Origin: an uncultured Bacteroidales bacterium
GTDB lineage: Bacteria; Bacteroidota; Bacteroidia; Bacteroidales; Muribaculaceae
Length of the DNA: 25,792 nt
Direction: 5' to 3'
Assembly: GCA_900554845.1 (NCBI GenBank)
Contig: USIY01000006.1
Coordinates: forward strand, 1 to 25,792
Made by a program: the position numbers and the translations under genes. The notes under the pieces were generated by a model, which saw only the letters and a list, made by a program, of their open reading frames with translations, was not told the origin of the DNA and searched no databases. Positions 15,397-23,166 of this stretch are shown here, one piece after another (within the stretch, counting starts at the first letter, position 1; each line of letters opens with the position of its first letter).

Positions 15397-18360
15397 ATGA
15401 GCAAGCTGGTCCTTTGGATATATGATTATTTCAAGAAGAAGCCTTTGATCGCATGGGGTGTTTTTCTCGTTATGACTACACTGTTGGGGGTGTCCGTATC
15501 GAGGTTGTCATATAAAGAGGACATATCGGATTTCCTTCCTATGGATGAGAAAAATCGAACGGCTATGTCAATTTATCAGGATATATCCGGAGCCAACCGT
15601 ATTTATGCAATAGTTTCGGAACGCGACTCGGTCAATGTTGATCCTGACAAACTTGTGGCGGGTGTTGAAACATTTGTTGAGAACGTAGAAAGATTCGATA
15701 CTACGGGTTATGTGGCAAGCATACTGAAGGAAGTGGATATGGACCGGATGCACAGGATTGCCGATCAAGTGTATGAGAACATTCCTTTCTTCTTGACCGA
15801 CAGTGACTATGTGCGTATTGACAGCTTGCTCGCACAGCCTGACTATATTGATCGGCAGATGGAAGAAGACAAACAGATGCTGATGTTCCCCACATCGGAC
15901 GTCATTGTGTCAAACATACAACGTGATCCCTTGAACCTTTTCACTCCCATATTTGAACGTTTGAAGAGGGCAGGCATGTCCATTAATTTTGACACATACG
16001 ATGGATATATCCTTTCTCCTGACGGAAAGAAAGCCATAGTCATTATTGAATCTTCGTTCGGAGCCCGGGAATCAGAGTATAATGGCCAGCTTGTGGATAT
16101 GCTTGAAAAATGTGTGGAAAACACAGAACTGAGCGACCCAGATATCGAGATACATCTGATTGGAGGTCCTGTTGTGGCCGTGGCCAACGCCAGCCGAATC
16201 AAGAACGACAGCATCCTGACAATAAGTATCGCAGGAACACTTATTCTCCTGTTGCTTGTTTACGTCTTCAGGAATCTAAGAAACATTCTGCTCATCATAT
16301 CATCGGTAGGCTGGGGTTGGCTTTTCGCCATGGGAGGCATTGCGTTATATTATGATTCTGTATCAATAATAGTTATCGGAATCGCTTCGGTAATTATCGG
16401 AATAGCAGTCAATTATCCGTTGCATCTTATAGACCACTTGAAAAACAGTACAAATAGGCGTGGAGCGTTACGCGAGGTTGTTGTGCCTCTTGTGGTCGGC
16501 AATGTCACGACTGTCGGAGCATTTCTATGTCTTGTTCCGCTCAATGCACCGGCACTTCATGACCTCGGATTATTCAGCTCGTTGCTGCTGGTGGGCACAA
16601 TTCTGTTTGTTCTCCTATTTCTGCCGCATATAATTAGAATCCGAAAGGTAGGAGCACAGTCCGAAAAAGATCCACGCCTTATAACGCGTTTGGCCTCCAT
16701 ATCGCTGGAGAAGAGCAGGTGGACTCCATGGATAATAATGATTTTGACAGTAGTGTTTGGATATTTCAGCCTGCGTACCGAATTTGACTCCGACATGCGG
16801 AACATCAACTATATGACACCGCAACAACGTGCTGATATGGCTTACTTTTCAAGTCTTGTCAACGAGCGTTCTGACTCGGAAAATATATATGTTGTAAGTT
16901 CCGGAGAGTCATGGGAAGATGCGTTGCGGAGGAATGAGTTGATCGACCGTGAAATTGACAGTATTGTCGCAAGTGAGGGAGCCAACCGTCAGAACAATGT
17001 TTCATCGTTCTTGATTTCCCAAGAACGGCAACAGGAGGTTTTGTCTAAATGGAATTCTTTCCTGTCGGTATATAAGGACAAATTATCCAATGAATTGTCA
17101 GAAGCCGCCCAAAGACACGGTTTCAGCGACCAAGCGTTTTTGCAATTCAGAAAACTACTTGATTCAGAGTATGCTGTCCAGGATTTTGATCATTTCCGGG
17201 AATTTATTAATTCCGCTTTTACTGGATGTATAAGTGAGGATGTCAAAATAGGCCGGAAGTCGATTGTGCAAGTCTTGTCTGTTCCTGTCAGATCTATTGA
17301 TTATGTGAAAGAGAAACTTGATAATTGCAACGATGACCATGGAATAGTTTTCGATGTGAAGAGTATGAACGGATCGATCGCCAATACTTTGTCGGATGAT
17401 TTCAACTACATAGGTTTTGCCTGTGGATTCATTGTCTTTGTTTTCCTCTGGATATCTTTCGGGCGTATCGAACTTGCGATTGTATCGTTTTTGCCTATGG
17501 CGTTCAGCTGGGTGTGGATCCTCGGTGTAATGGGAATCCTGGGCATCAAATTCAACATTGTAAATATCATACTTGCCACTTTTATATTTGGTCAGGGAGA
17601 TGACTATACCATCTTCATCACAGAAGGGTTGACATATGAGTTTGCGTACCGACGCAGGTTGTTGGCTTCATACAAGGGGAGCATCATAGTTTCAGCGTTG
17701 ATCATGTTTATAGGTATCGGCACACTGCTTTTGGCTCAGCATCCCGCCATGCGTTCTCTTGGCGCCATTACGGTAGTGGGTATGATATCCGTTGTCCTAA
17801 TGGCGTATACTCTTCCTCCCATGGTCTTCAACTGGCTTGTAAGGAAATCTGACGGAAGACTGCGTGTGCGGCCCGTGACATTGGGCGCTTTATTGACATT
17901 TTTGCTACATAAACGTAAGAAGGGGAATACGCCGGAAAATGCACGTGATTTGTTGTCCGTTGTACATGATCGCTACATATACAAAGGCTATGATGTGGAA
18001 AAGAAGGCAGCAAGGTCATTGAAGTCAGTATCAAAGCATATAAAGGAATTTGAGGAGATTGGTGCTCATAAATCTCTGACCGTAATTGATCATGCAGGTC
18101 AAGGTGAAGTGGCCTTGCTTCTCACGTTGATGTATCCTGACTGCTCTATATATTGTTACTTGGGAAATCCGGATTCTGCAGCTTTACTGAAAGGAGCCGC
18201 TCATGACTTAGTCAGAAACCTCACAGTAATTTATGCTGAGGATGAACCAACCTCGGGAGCCGAGGAACAAAATATCGTCTATATACATAAAAATTTTGAA
18301 AGCATTACAAACGGGACTATAGAGACCCCGGAACACTTATTATTGAAAATAGAACTCTGA
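15397..18360 (+). CDS. MMPL/RND-family exporter with extra C-terminal domain
   Basis: This is a 987-residue membrane protein with the two-fold RND plan: one N-terminal helix (about 17-33), a large periplasmic domain, a helix bundle (about 270-410), a second periplasmic loop after a helix near 440, and a second bundle (about 665-820) with FGQGDDYTIFITEG. This matches MMPL exporters of lipids and the MMPL member typical of APE clusters. After the last helix and a basic linker, residues about 858-987 form an added soluble domain with KSLTVIDHAGQGEVALLL and YLGNPD. This resembles a degenerate methyltransferase fold and the C-terminus of the GT2-acyltransferase fusion at 9711. It probably extracts the lipidated pigment from the inner membrane. 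Confidence 0.92.
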   Translation: MSKLVLWIYDYFKKKPLIAWGVFLVMTTLLGVSVSRLSYKEDISDFLPMDEKNRTAMSIYQDISGANRIYAIVSERDSVNVDPDKLVAGVETFVENVERFDTTGYVASILKEVDMDRMHRIADQVYENIPFFLTDSDYVRIDSLLAQPDYIDRQMEEDKQMLMFPTSDVIVSNIQRDPLNLFTPIFERLKRAGMSINFDTYDGYILSPDGKKAIVIIESSFGARESEYNGQLVDMLEKCVENTELSDPDIEIHLIGGPVVAVANASRIKNDSILTISIAGTLILLLLVYVFRNLRNILLIISSVGWGWLFAMGGIALYYDSVSIIVIGIASVIIGIAVNYPLHLIDHLKNSTNRRGALREVVVPLVVGNVTTVGAFLCLVPLNAPALHDLGLFSSLLLVGTILFVLLFLPHIIRIRKVGAQSEKDPRLITRLASISLEKSRWTPWIIMILTVVFGYFSLRTEFDSDMRNINYMTPQQRADMAYFSSLVNERSDSENIYVVSSGESWEDALRRNELIDREIDSIVASEGANRQNNVSSFLISQERQQEVLSKWNSFLSVYKDKLSNELSEAAQRHGFSDQAFLQFRKLLDSEYAVQDFDHFREFINSAFTGCISEDVKIGRKSIVQVLSVPVRSIDYVKEKLDNCNDDHGIVFDVKSMNGSIANTLSDDFNYIGFACGFIVFVFLWISFGRIELAIVSFLPMAFSWVWILGVMGILGIKFNIVNIILATFIFGQGDDYTIFITEGLTYEFAYRRRLLASYKGSIIVSALIMFIGIGTLLLAQHPAMRSLGAITVVGMISVVLMAYTLPPMVFNWLVRKSDGRLRVRPVTLGALLTFLLHKRKKGNTPENARDLLSVVHDRYIYKGYDVEKKAARSLKSVSKHIKEFEEIGAHKSLTVIDHAGQGEVALLLTLMYPDCSIYCYLGNPDSAALLKGAAHDLVRNLTVIYAEDEPTSGAEEQNIVYIHKNFESITNGTIETPEHLLLKIEL

Positions 18361-18365
18361 ACAAC

Positions 18366-19661
18366 ATGAATAAACTTGCCGTTATTTCGCTGATATTCAT
18401 ATTAAGCGTGGATGCTATTATCGCCGATACCAGCACGTCTCCAATGGTCAATCCTGATAACTCAGTGTCGTTCAAATTATTTCTTAAAGATATTGATGAA
18501 GTTGAAATAAAAGGTTCGATAGCTCAACCGAGGTCTTTGATTGATCTGGGGTTTGGGTCCATAACTCGTACGCCCACTTTAGAAATGGATGAGAATGACG
18601 GAGTTTTTACATTTACCTCCAAACCTCTCCGGTCGGAATTCTATACTTATTATTTCCAACTGGATGATGAGGAGGATATGAGGATGTTGGATCCGGATAA
18701 TCCGAATCATGTGCGAGACGTAGCCGATACCTTGAATTATTTTATAATTCCCGGTGGAATAGGGGATTACTATATGGATAAGGATGTACCGCACGGACAA
18801 CTCATCAAAGTGTGGTATCCTTCGTCTATAAAGGATATGAAGAAGCGTCGCATGTCCGTCTATCTTCCTTCAGGATATTCGGAAAATCATGATGGGCGTT
18901 TTCCGGTTCTGTATTTGTTGCATGGCTCCGGAGGTGATGAAGAGGCATGGACAGGATGCGGAAGAGCCGTGCAGATACTTGACAATATGATAGCCGAAGG
19001 GAAATGTAAGCCAATGATTGTGGTAATGCCTAACGGAAATGCTGATTTGGCAGCTGCTCCGGGGGAAGATCCAAGAAATCCGTACGTTAAACCGTCTTCA
19101 AAGAATTTTAGCTCGATGTCAGGAGTGATTGAAGATGCTTTTGTCAGGGAGGTGGTATCTTATGTCGATGACAATTATAGAACGATAACCAACAAGGAGA
19201 ATCGCGCAATAGCGGGCGTTTCGTTAGGTGGACTGCACACTATGTTTATCTCAATGAACAACCCTGACATGTTCGATTACGTAGGCTTGTTTTCAGCACA
19301 GACCACAAATGCATTGAACAGCAAGAAAATTGGAGGCATAACGAAATTGCTTGACGCATTCCAAGGAATAAAAAATGAGATAAGATCTCTGCGTAACGGC
19401 AACGACAGCGGAAATTCTGTAGCGGCATTTATCTATGAAAACGAAGATCAAAAAATGGCAGTGCAATTTTCTAATCCTCCTAAACTATACTATATTGCTT
19501 TTGGTAGCGACGACTTCGTTAAGAAACTTAATCTTGATTTGCGCAACAAACTTGAGGACAATGGCTATAAGTATGTTTTTAGAGAAACCGATGGGGGACA
19601 CACGTGGGAGAATTGGCGTAAGTATCTTCTTGACTTCCTTCCGCGTCTGTTCCGTCCTTAA
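18366..19661 (+). CDS. Secreted esterase with N-terminal E-set domain (enterochelin/feruloyl-esterase family)
   Basis: This is a 431-residue exported protein (signal peptide ending about IIAD, residue 20). Residues about 25-130 form an Ig-like E-set domain with YTYYFQLDDEEDMRMLDPDN, as in CBM48-type linkers of esterases. The esterase domain (about 145-431) has SVYLPSGY, LYLLHGSGGDEEAW, the nucleophile elbow AGVSLGGLH (Ser286), GSDDF (likely acid) and GGHTWENW (catalytic His). This is the XynZ-type feruloyl esterase and enterochelin esterase superfamily. It lies five bases after the exporter and is the last gene of the cluster. It may process the exported conjugate or release hydroxycinnamates outside the cytoplasm. 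The substrate cannot be told from sequence. Confidence 0.88.
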   Translation: MNKLAVISLIFILSVDAIIADTSTSPMVNPDNSVSFKLFLKDIDEVEIKGSIAQPRSLIDLGFGSITRTPTLEMDENDGVFTFTSKPLRSEFYTYYFQLDDEEDMRMLDPDNPNHVRDVADTLNYFIIPGGIGDYYMDKDVPHGQLIKVWYPSSIKDMKKRRMSVYLPSGYSENHDGRFPVLYLLHGSGGDEEAWTGCGRAVQILDNMIAEGKCKPMIVVMPNGNADLAAAPGEDPRNPYVKPSSKNFSSMSGVIEDAFVREVVSYVDDNYRTITNKENRAIAGVSLGGLHTMFISMNNPDMFDYVGLFSAQTTNALNSKKIGGITKLLDAFQGIKNEIRSLRNGNDSGNSVAAFIYENEDQKMAVQFSNPPKLYYIAFGSDDFVKKLNLDLRNKLEDNGYKYVFRETDGGHTWENWRKYLLDFLPRLFRP

Positions 19662-19703
19662 ACCTTAATTTCTTAATATTCATGCATTTCTGAAAATTAA
19701 GGT
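19662..19703 (+). terminator. Hairpin at the 3' end of the biosynthetic operon
   Basis: Directly after the last stop, ACCTTAATTT (19662-19671) pairs perfectly with AAATTAAGGT (19694-19703) across a 22-nt loop. No U tract follows on the + strand, so it is not a classic intrinsic terminator. It may protect the transcript 3' end or act with Rho. Confidence 0.4.
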
Positions 19704-19714
19704 CCAAAAAGAGG

Positions 19715-19747
19715 AAAATAAAAAGAGTCAAGCCATTAGCTTGACTC
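19715..19747 (-). terminator. Intrinsic terminator of the tRNA-Gln gene
   Basis: The perfect 9-bp arms GAGTCAAGC (19725-19733) and GCTTGACTC (19739-19747) surround a 5-nt loop. On the minus strand the hairpin is followed by TTTTTATTTTCC. It lies 7 bases beyond the tRNA 3' end, in the correct orientation to stop its transcript. Confidence 0.9.
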
Positions 19748-19753
19748 ATATAG

Positions 19754-19824
19754 TTGCCTTGGAAAGACTCGAACTCTCACAAACGGAACCAGAATCCGGT
19801 GTGCTACCATTACACCACAAGGCA
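19754..19824 (-). tRNA. tRNA-Gln (anticodon CTG)
   Basis: This minus-strand cloverleaf has 71 nt. The 7-bp acceptor stem is TGCCTTG/CAAGGCA with discriminator A. The D-loop is TAATGGTA, the anticodon loop is TTCTGGT (anticodon CTG at 19792-19790), and the T-loop is TTCGAGT with stem GAGAG/CTTTC. The outermost anticodon-stem pair is a C-U mismatch. The CCA end is not encoded. Its 3' end faces the biosynthetic cluster. Confidence 0.93.
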
Positions 19825-19864
19825 TTTTTTGTCATTCATTAGGATCTCTATCCTTAAGACAATG

Positions 19865-19895
19865 CAAAATTACTGCTTTTTTCTGAACTGGCAAA
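19865..19895 (-). promoter_or_regulatory. Bacteroidetes-type promoter of tRNA-Gln
   Basis: On the minus strand, TTTG (19895-19892) is followed after 19 bases by TAATTTTG (19872-19865). This matches the Bacteroidetes -33 TTTG and -7 TAnnTTTG consensus exactly. Transcription would begin about 35 bases before the mature tRNA. Confidence 0.8.
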
Positions 19896-20014
19896 ATATT
19901 ACTGTAAAAAAATCAATATAATTTTTGCTATGAAAGTATAATCTGCATAAAATCAGAGTGTAGTAGCTTCATCGCGAAGTTACGCTTTGAGATAACGGCA
20001 GGGAGTGGTATTTC

Positions 20015-20073
20015 TAACATAATACAGCAGGATTTATTTCTATTTAACATAATAGCGATTATGTGTATATTTG
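20015..20073. repeat. Direct repeat TAACATAATA plus small hairpin and promoter-like element downstream of uvrA
   Basis: TAACATAATA occurs at 20015-20024 and again at 20045-20054, spaced 30 bp start to start. The second copy is part of a 7-bp hairpin (ACATAAT at 20047-20053, ATTATGT at 20058-20064). TATATTTG at 20066-20073 matches the -7 consensus on the + strand, with only a 3/4 match (TTTA) at -33. The stretch 19896-20106 otherwise shows no gene. A weak 8-bp stem lies at 19963-19983. No U-rich terminator for uvrA was found. Confidence 0.35.
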
Positions 20074-20106
20074 CTTATCCGTTAAGTTGGCCACACTCAT
20101 AGCTAA

Positions 20107-22932
20107 TTACATAAGTTCATGTTTAAGAAACTGCGTTGTCGGCGTGTTTACAGATATTATGTCTTCAGGTGTTCCCGCAGCTATAATCTGGCCGCCGTCG
20201 CGACCGCCTCCTGGGCCGAGATCAATTATGTAATCCGCGCTTTTAATCACATCGAGATTATGCTCTATAACAACCATGGTGTTGCCTTTGTCCACAAGCT
20301 TATTGATTACTTTAAGGAGTATCCGTATGTCTTCAAAATGCAATCCTGTCGTAGGTTCATCAAGAATAAACATTGTCTTGCCTGTATCCCGTTTCGCCAA
20401 TTCAGTAGCAAGTTTAACCCGTTGGTTTTCGCCTCCGCTTAATGTACTGCTTGGTTGTCCGAGTTTAAGATATCCAAGACCGATGTCCTGAAGGACTTTG
20501 ATTTTCTTGATTATATTCGGAACATTCTCGAAAAACTCTACTGCCTGATTAACTGTCATTTCCAATACATCTGCAATGGACTTCCCCTTATATCGGACTT
20601 CCAGAGTCTCTCTATTATATCGCTTGCCATGACATTCCTCGCACGGAACCAGAACATCCGGAAGGAAATTCATCTCTATTGTTCTGTAACCGTTGCCTTT
20701 ACAAGTTTCACAACGTCCGCCCGAAACATTGAAAGAAAACCGTCCGGGCTTATAGCCTCGGATCTTAGAATCAGGCAATTCAACGAACAATTTACGGATG
20801 TCGGCGAAAACACCTGTATAAGTCGCGGGATTAGAACGTGGAGAGCGTCCAAGCGGCGATTGGTCTACTGTGACTATTTTGTCAATGTTTTCTATACCCT
20901 TAATGTCTTTATAAGGAAGAGGTTCTTGCAGTGAGCGGTAAAACATCTTGCTTATTATAGGTTGCAGAGTGCCGTTAATCAAAGAAGATTTACCGCTGCC
21001 GCTCACTCCAGTTACGCAAACGAACATTCCTAAAGGCAGTGTAAGGTTTACATCTTTCAGATTATGTCCGCTCGCCCCTTTGATTTCCAGAAATTTGCCG
21101 TTTCCGGATCTTCTTATGGCAGGTATCTCAATTTTCTTGTCCCCATTAAGATAATCGGAGGTGAGTGTGTGTGATTCAAGCATCTTGGCAGGAGTCCCTT
21201 GATATACGACTTCCCCACCATGACGGCCGGCACCGGGACCTATGTCAACAATATAATCCGCTTCCGTCATAATGTCCCGGTCATGTTCCACCACAATTAT
21301 TGAATTACCGTTGTCACGAAGATTCTTGAGGCTATTGATTAGCCTTATATTATCGCGTTGGTGCAGACCGATCGAAGGTTCATCAAGGATATAAAGGACA
21401 TTGACGAGTTGCGATCCTATTTGCGTGGCCAGTCTGATTCGTTGGCTTTCTCCTCCGCTAAGACTGGAACTGCTGCGATTCAACGATATATACTCCAATC
21501 CCACATCAAGCAAGAATTTCAGACGGCTCCGAATCTCTTTTAGAATTTCTTCAGCTACAAGACGTTTTTTCTGATCGAGACGATCCTCAAGACCTTGCGT
21601 CCATTCATAAAGTTCGCCGATATCCATTCTTGCGATTTCAGCAATATTCTTGCCGTCAATGAAAAAATGCAGTGCAATCTGGTTCAACCTGTCGCCATGG
21701 CATTCAGGACAAACGGCTTTGCTGAAAAACTGCCCGCTCCATTTATTGGCCTCTATGCCGGCGTCTTCATCCCGTTGCATCTCAATGTACTTTATCAATC
21801 CTTCGTAAGAAGGAGCTCTCCCGAGTCCTGTTTCGTTTTGAATGTCAAGACGGGCGTCAGTCCCATTCATTATATCGTCCATCACCTCCTGTGGGAGATC
21901 CTTGATTGGAGTTTTTATAGACACATCATGCAACTTGCAGATAGCGTCTATCTGCCAAAATATCATAGAGTTTTTATGTCGTCCCAACGGCGCGATTCCA
22001 CCGTCATAAATAGATTTGGACTGATCGGGGATCACCTTTTCGTTATCTATGAGATTAACCTCCCCTATTCCTTTGCATCTCGGACATGATCCCTGCGGAG
22101 AATTAAAGGAAAAGCTATGTGGAGCCGGCTCAGGATATGACAAACCTGTTTCGGGATCCATAAGTTGCATGCTGAAATGACGCAATTCCTTGGATTCCAT
22201 ATCCATGACCATCATCATCTTGTCGCCTTGCTTCAAAGCGGTTTCAACGGAATCTCGCAGCCTTTGTGTATCCTCTTTATTTACGCGCATTCTGTCCACT
22301 ACCAATTCCACAGTATGGTTCTGATAACGGTTCAGTTTCATTCCAACTGCAAGTTCTTTAAGTTCACCGTCAACCCGAACATAGAGGTAACCTTTTTTTC
22401 TAAGATTCTCAAACAATTCCTTGTAATGGCCTTTGCGGTTTTTAACCAAAGGAGTGAGCACATATATTTTACGACCGTCATATTCATCAGCAATCATATC
22501 GATAATGCGGTCTTTCGTATATTTGACCATCGGTTTACCGGTGATGTAGCTGCGCGCCTCCCCCATTCTTGCGAAAAGCAAACGGAAAAAATCATATATT
22601 TCTGTAGTTGTGCCAACAGTGGAACGAGGATTTTTGTTGACAGTTTTCTGCTCAATACTGATCACAGGACTAAGACCAGAAATTTTATCCACATCAGGAC
22701 GTTCCATTCCACCCAGCATATTGCGCGCGTAAGATGAAAAAGTTTCGATGTATCGTCTTTGTCCTTCAGCAAAGATGGTGTCGAAAGCAAGTGATGACTT
22801 CCCGCTTCCACTTAAGCCGGTTATCACGGTCAATGTGTTATGAGGAATGCTGACATCTATATTTTTAAGATTATGTACGCGGGCGCCGTATACATCAACG
22901 CTTTCCGCAGCCATAGGAATCTGTTTGTTCAT
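20107..22932 (-). CDS. uvrA: UvrA, excinuclease ABC subunit A
   Basis: This 941-residue protein has the normal length and layout of UvrA, the damage-recognition ATPase of nucleotide excision repair. It has two ABC modules. The first has Walker A GLSGSGKSSLAF (39-50) and signature LSGGESQRIRLA. The second has GVSGSGKSS and LSGGENQRVKLA, each followed by a Walker B LDEP. Zinc-coordinating cysteines appear as CPRCKGIG, CPECHGDRL and the pair CETCKGNG/CEECHGKRY. All motifs are intact. It is transcribed on its own, toward the tRNA and away from feoAB. A -7-like element lies about 40 bp upstream of the start. It has no functional link to the biosynthetic cluster. Confidence 0.98.
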   Translation of the reverse strand: MNKQIPMAAESVDVYGARVHNLKNIDVSIPHNTLTVITGLSGSGKSSLAFDTIFAEGQRRYIETFSSYARNMLGGMERPDVDKISGLSPVISIEQKTVNKNPRSTVGTTTEIYDFFRLLFARMGEARSYITGKPMVKYTKDRIIDMIADEYDGRKIYVLTPLVKNRKGHYKELFENLRKKGYLYVRVDGELKELAVGMKLNRYQNHTVELVVDRMRVNKEDTQRLRDSVETALKQGDKMMMVMDMESKELRHFSMQLMDPETGLSYPEPAPHSFSFNSPQGSCPRCKGIGEVNLIDNEKVIPDQSKSIYDGGIAPLGRHKNSMIFWQIDAICKLHDVSIKTPIKDLPQEVMDDIMNGTDARLDIQNETGLGRAPSYEGLIKYIEMQRDEDAGIEANKWSGQFFSKAVCPECHGDRLNQIALHFFIDGKNIAEIARMDIGELYEWTQGLEDRLDQKKRLVAEEILKEIRSRLKFLLDVGLEYISLNRSSSSLSGGESQRIRLATQIGSQLVNVLYILDEPSIGLHQRDNIRLINSLKNLRDNGNSIIVVEHDRDIMTEADYIVDIGPGAGRHGGEVVYQGTPAKMLESHTLTSDYLNGDKKIEIPAIRRSGNGKFLEIKGASGHNLKDVNLTLPLGMFVCVTGVSGSGKSSLINGTLQPIISKMFYRSLQEPLPYKDIKGIENIDKIVTVDQSPLGRSPRSNPATYTGVFADIRKLFVELPDSKIRGYKPGRFSFNVSGGRCETCKGNGYRTIEMNFLPDVLVPCEECHGKRYNRETLEVRYKGKSIADVLEMTVNQAVEFFENVPNIIKKIKVLQDIGLGYLKLGQPSSTLSGGENQRVKLATELAKRDTGKTMFILDEPTTGLHFEDIRILLKVINKLVDKGNTMVVIEHNLDVIKSADYIIDLGPGGGRDGGQIIAAGTPEDIISVNTPTTQFLKHELM

Positions 22933-22972
22933 ATCAATATCTATAATTACAGTAATATAACAATAAATGTGC

Positions 22973-22980
22973 CAAAATTA
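22973..22980 (-). promoter_or_regulatory. Candidate -7 element of the uvrA promoter
   Basis: TAATTTTG on the minus strand, 41 bp upstream of the uvrA ATG, matches the TAnnTTTG consensus. No TTTG is found at the expected -33 distance, so the promoter call is tentative. Confidence 0.4.
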
Positions 22981-23090
22981 ATATTGATTCATAGAAACTG
23001 TTCTCTTAAATAATAGACTGCCCAATAATATTAGTATTTATAGACAATAATAGGTATAAATGAGCATGGGTTCTTTGGTACTCATGATTC

Positions 23091-23128
23091 ATGACCAACG
23101 CATACTCAATTGTGAGTAATTAGGTCAT
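23091..23128. promoter_or_regulatory. Nested dyad upstream of the ncRNA promoter
   Basis: The arms ATGACC (23091-23096) and GGTCAT (23123-23128) enclose a second dyad, TACTCA-ATTG-TGAGTA (23103-23118). It ends 5 bases before the -33 element of the next promoter, a position suited to an operator. It could also be a hairpin in the divergent region. The rest of 22981-23090 shows no gene or clear signal. Confidence 0.4.
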
Positions 23129-23133
23129 ATATT

Positions 23134-23165
23134 TTTGATCATAATGAAATTTTAGATTAATTTTG
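23134..23165 (+). promoter_or_regulatory. Strong Bacteroidetes-type promoter for the structured RNA
   Basis: TTTG (23134-23137), a 20-bp spacer, and TAATTTTG (23158-23165) match the -33/-7 consensus fully. The predicted start, about 5-7 bases downstream, falls at the first bases of the long hairpin, which ties the promoter to that RNA. Confidence 0.8.
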
Positions 23166-23166
23166 T

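Noticed and set aside
19725..19747. Bidirectional terminator also serving the biosynthetic operon
   Set aside because: The U tract exists only on the minus-strand side; on the + strand the hairpin is followed by ATATAGTT.
20119..22737. Several + strand open frames of 60-190 codons across 20119-22737
   Set aside because: They lie antisense to the intact uvrA gene, have no recognisable domains, and uvrA explains the coding signal.
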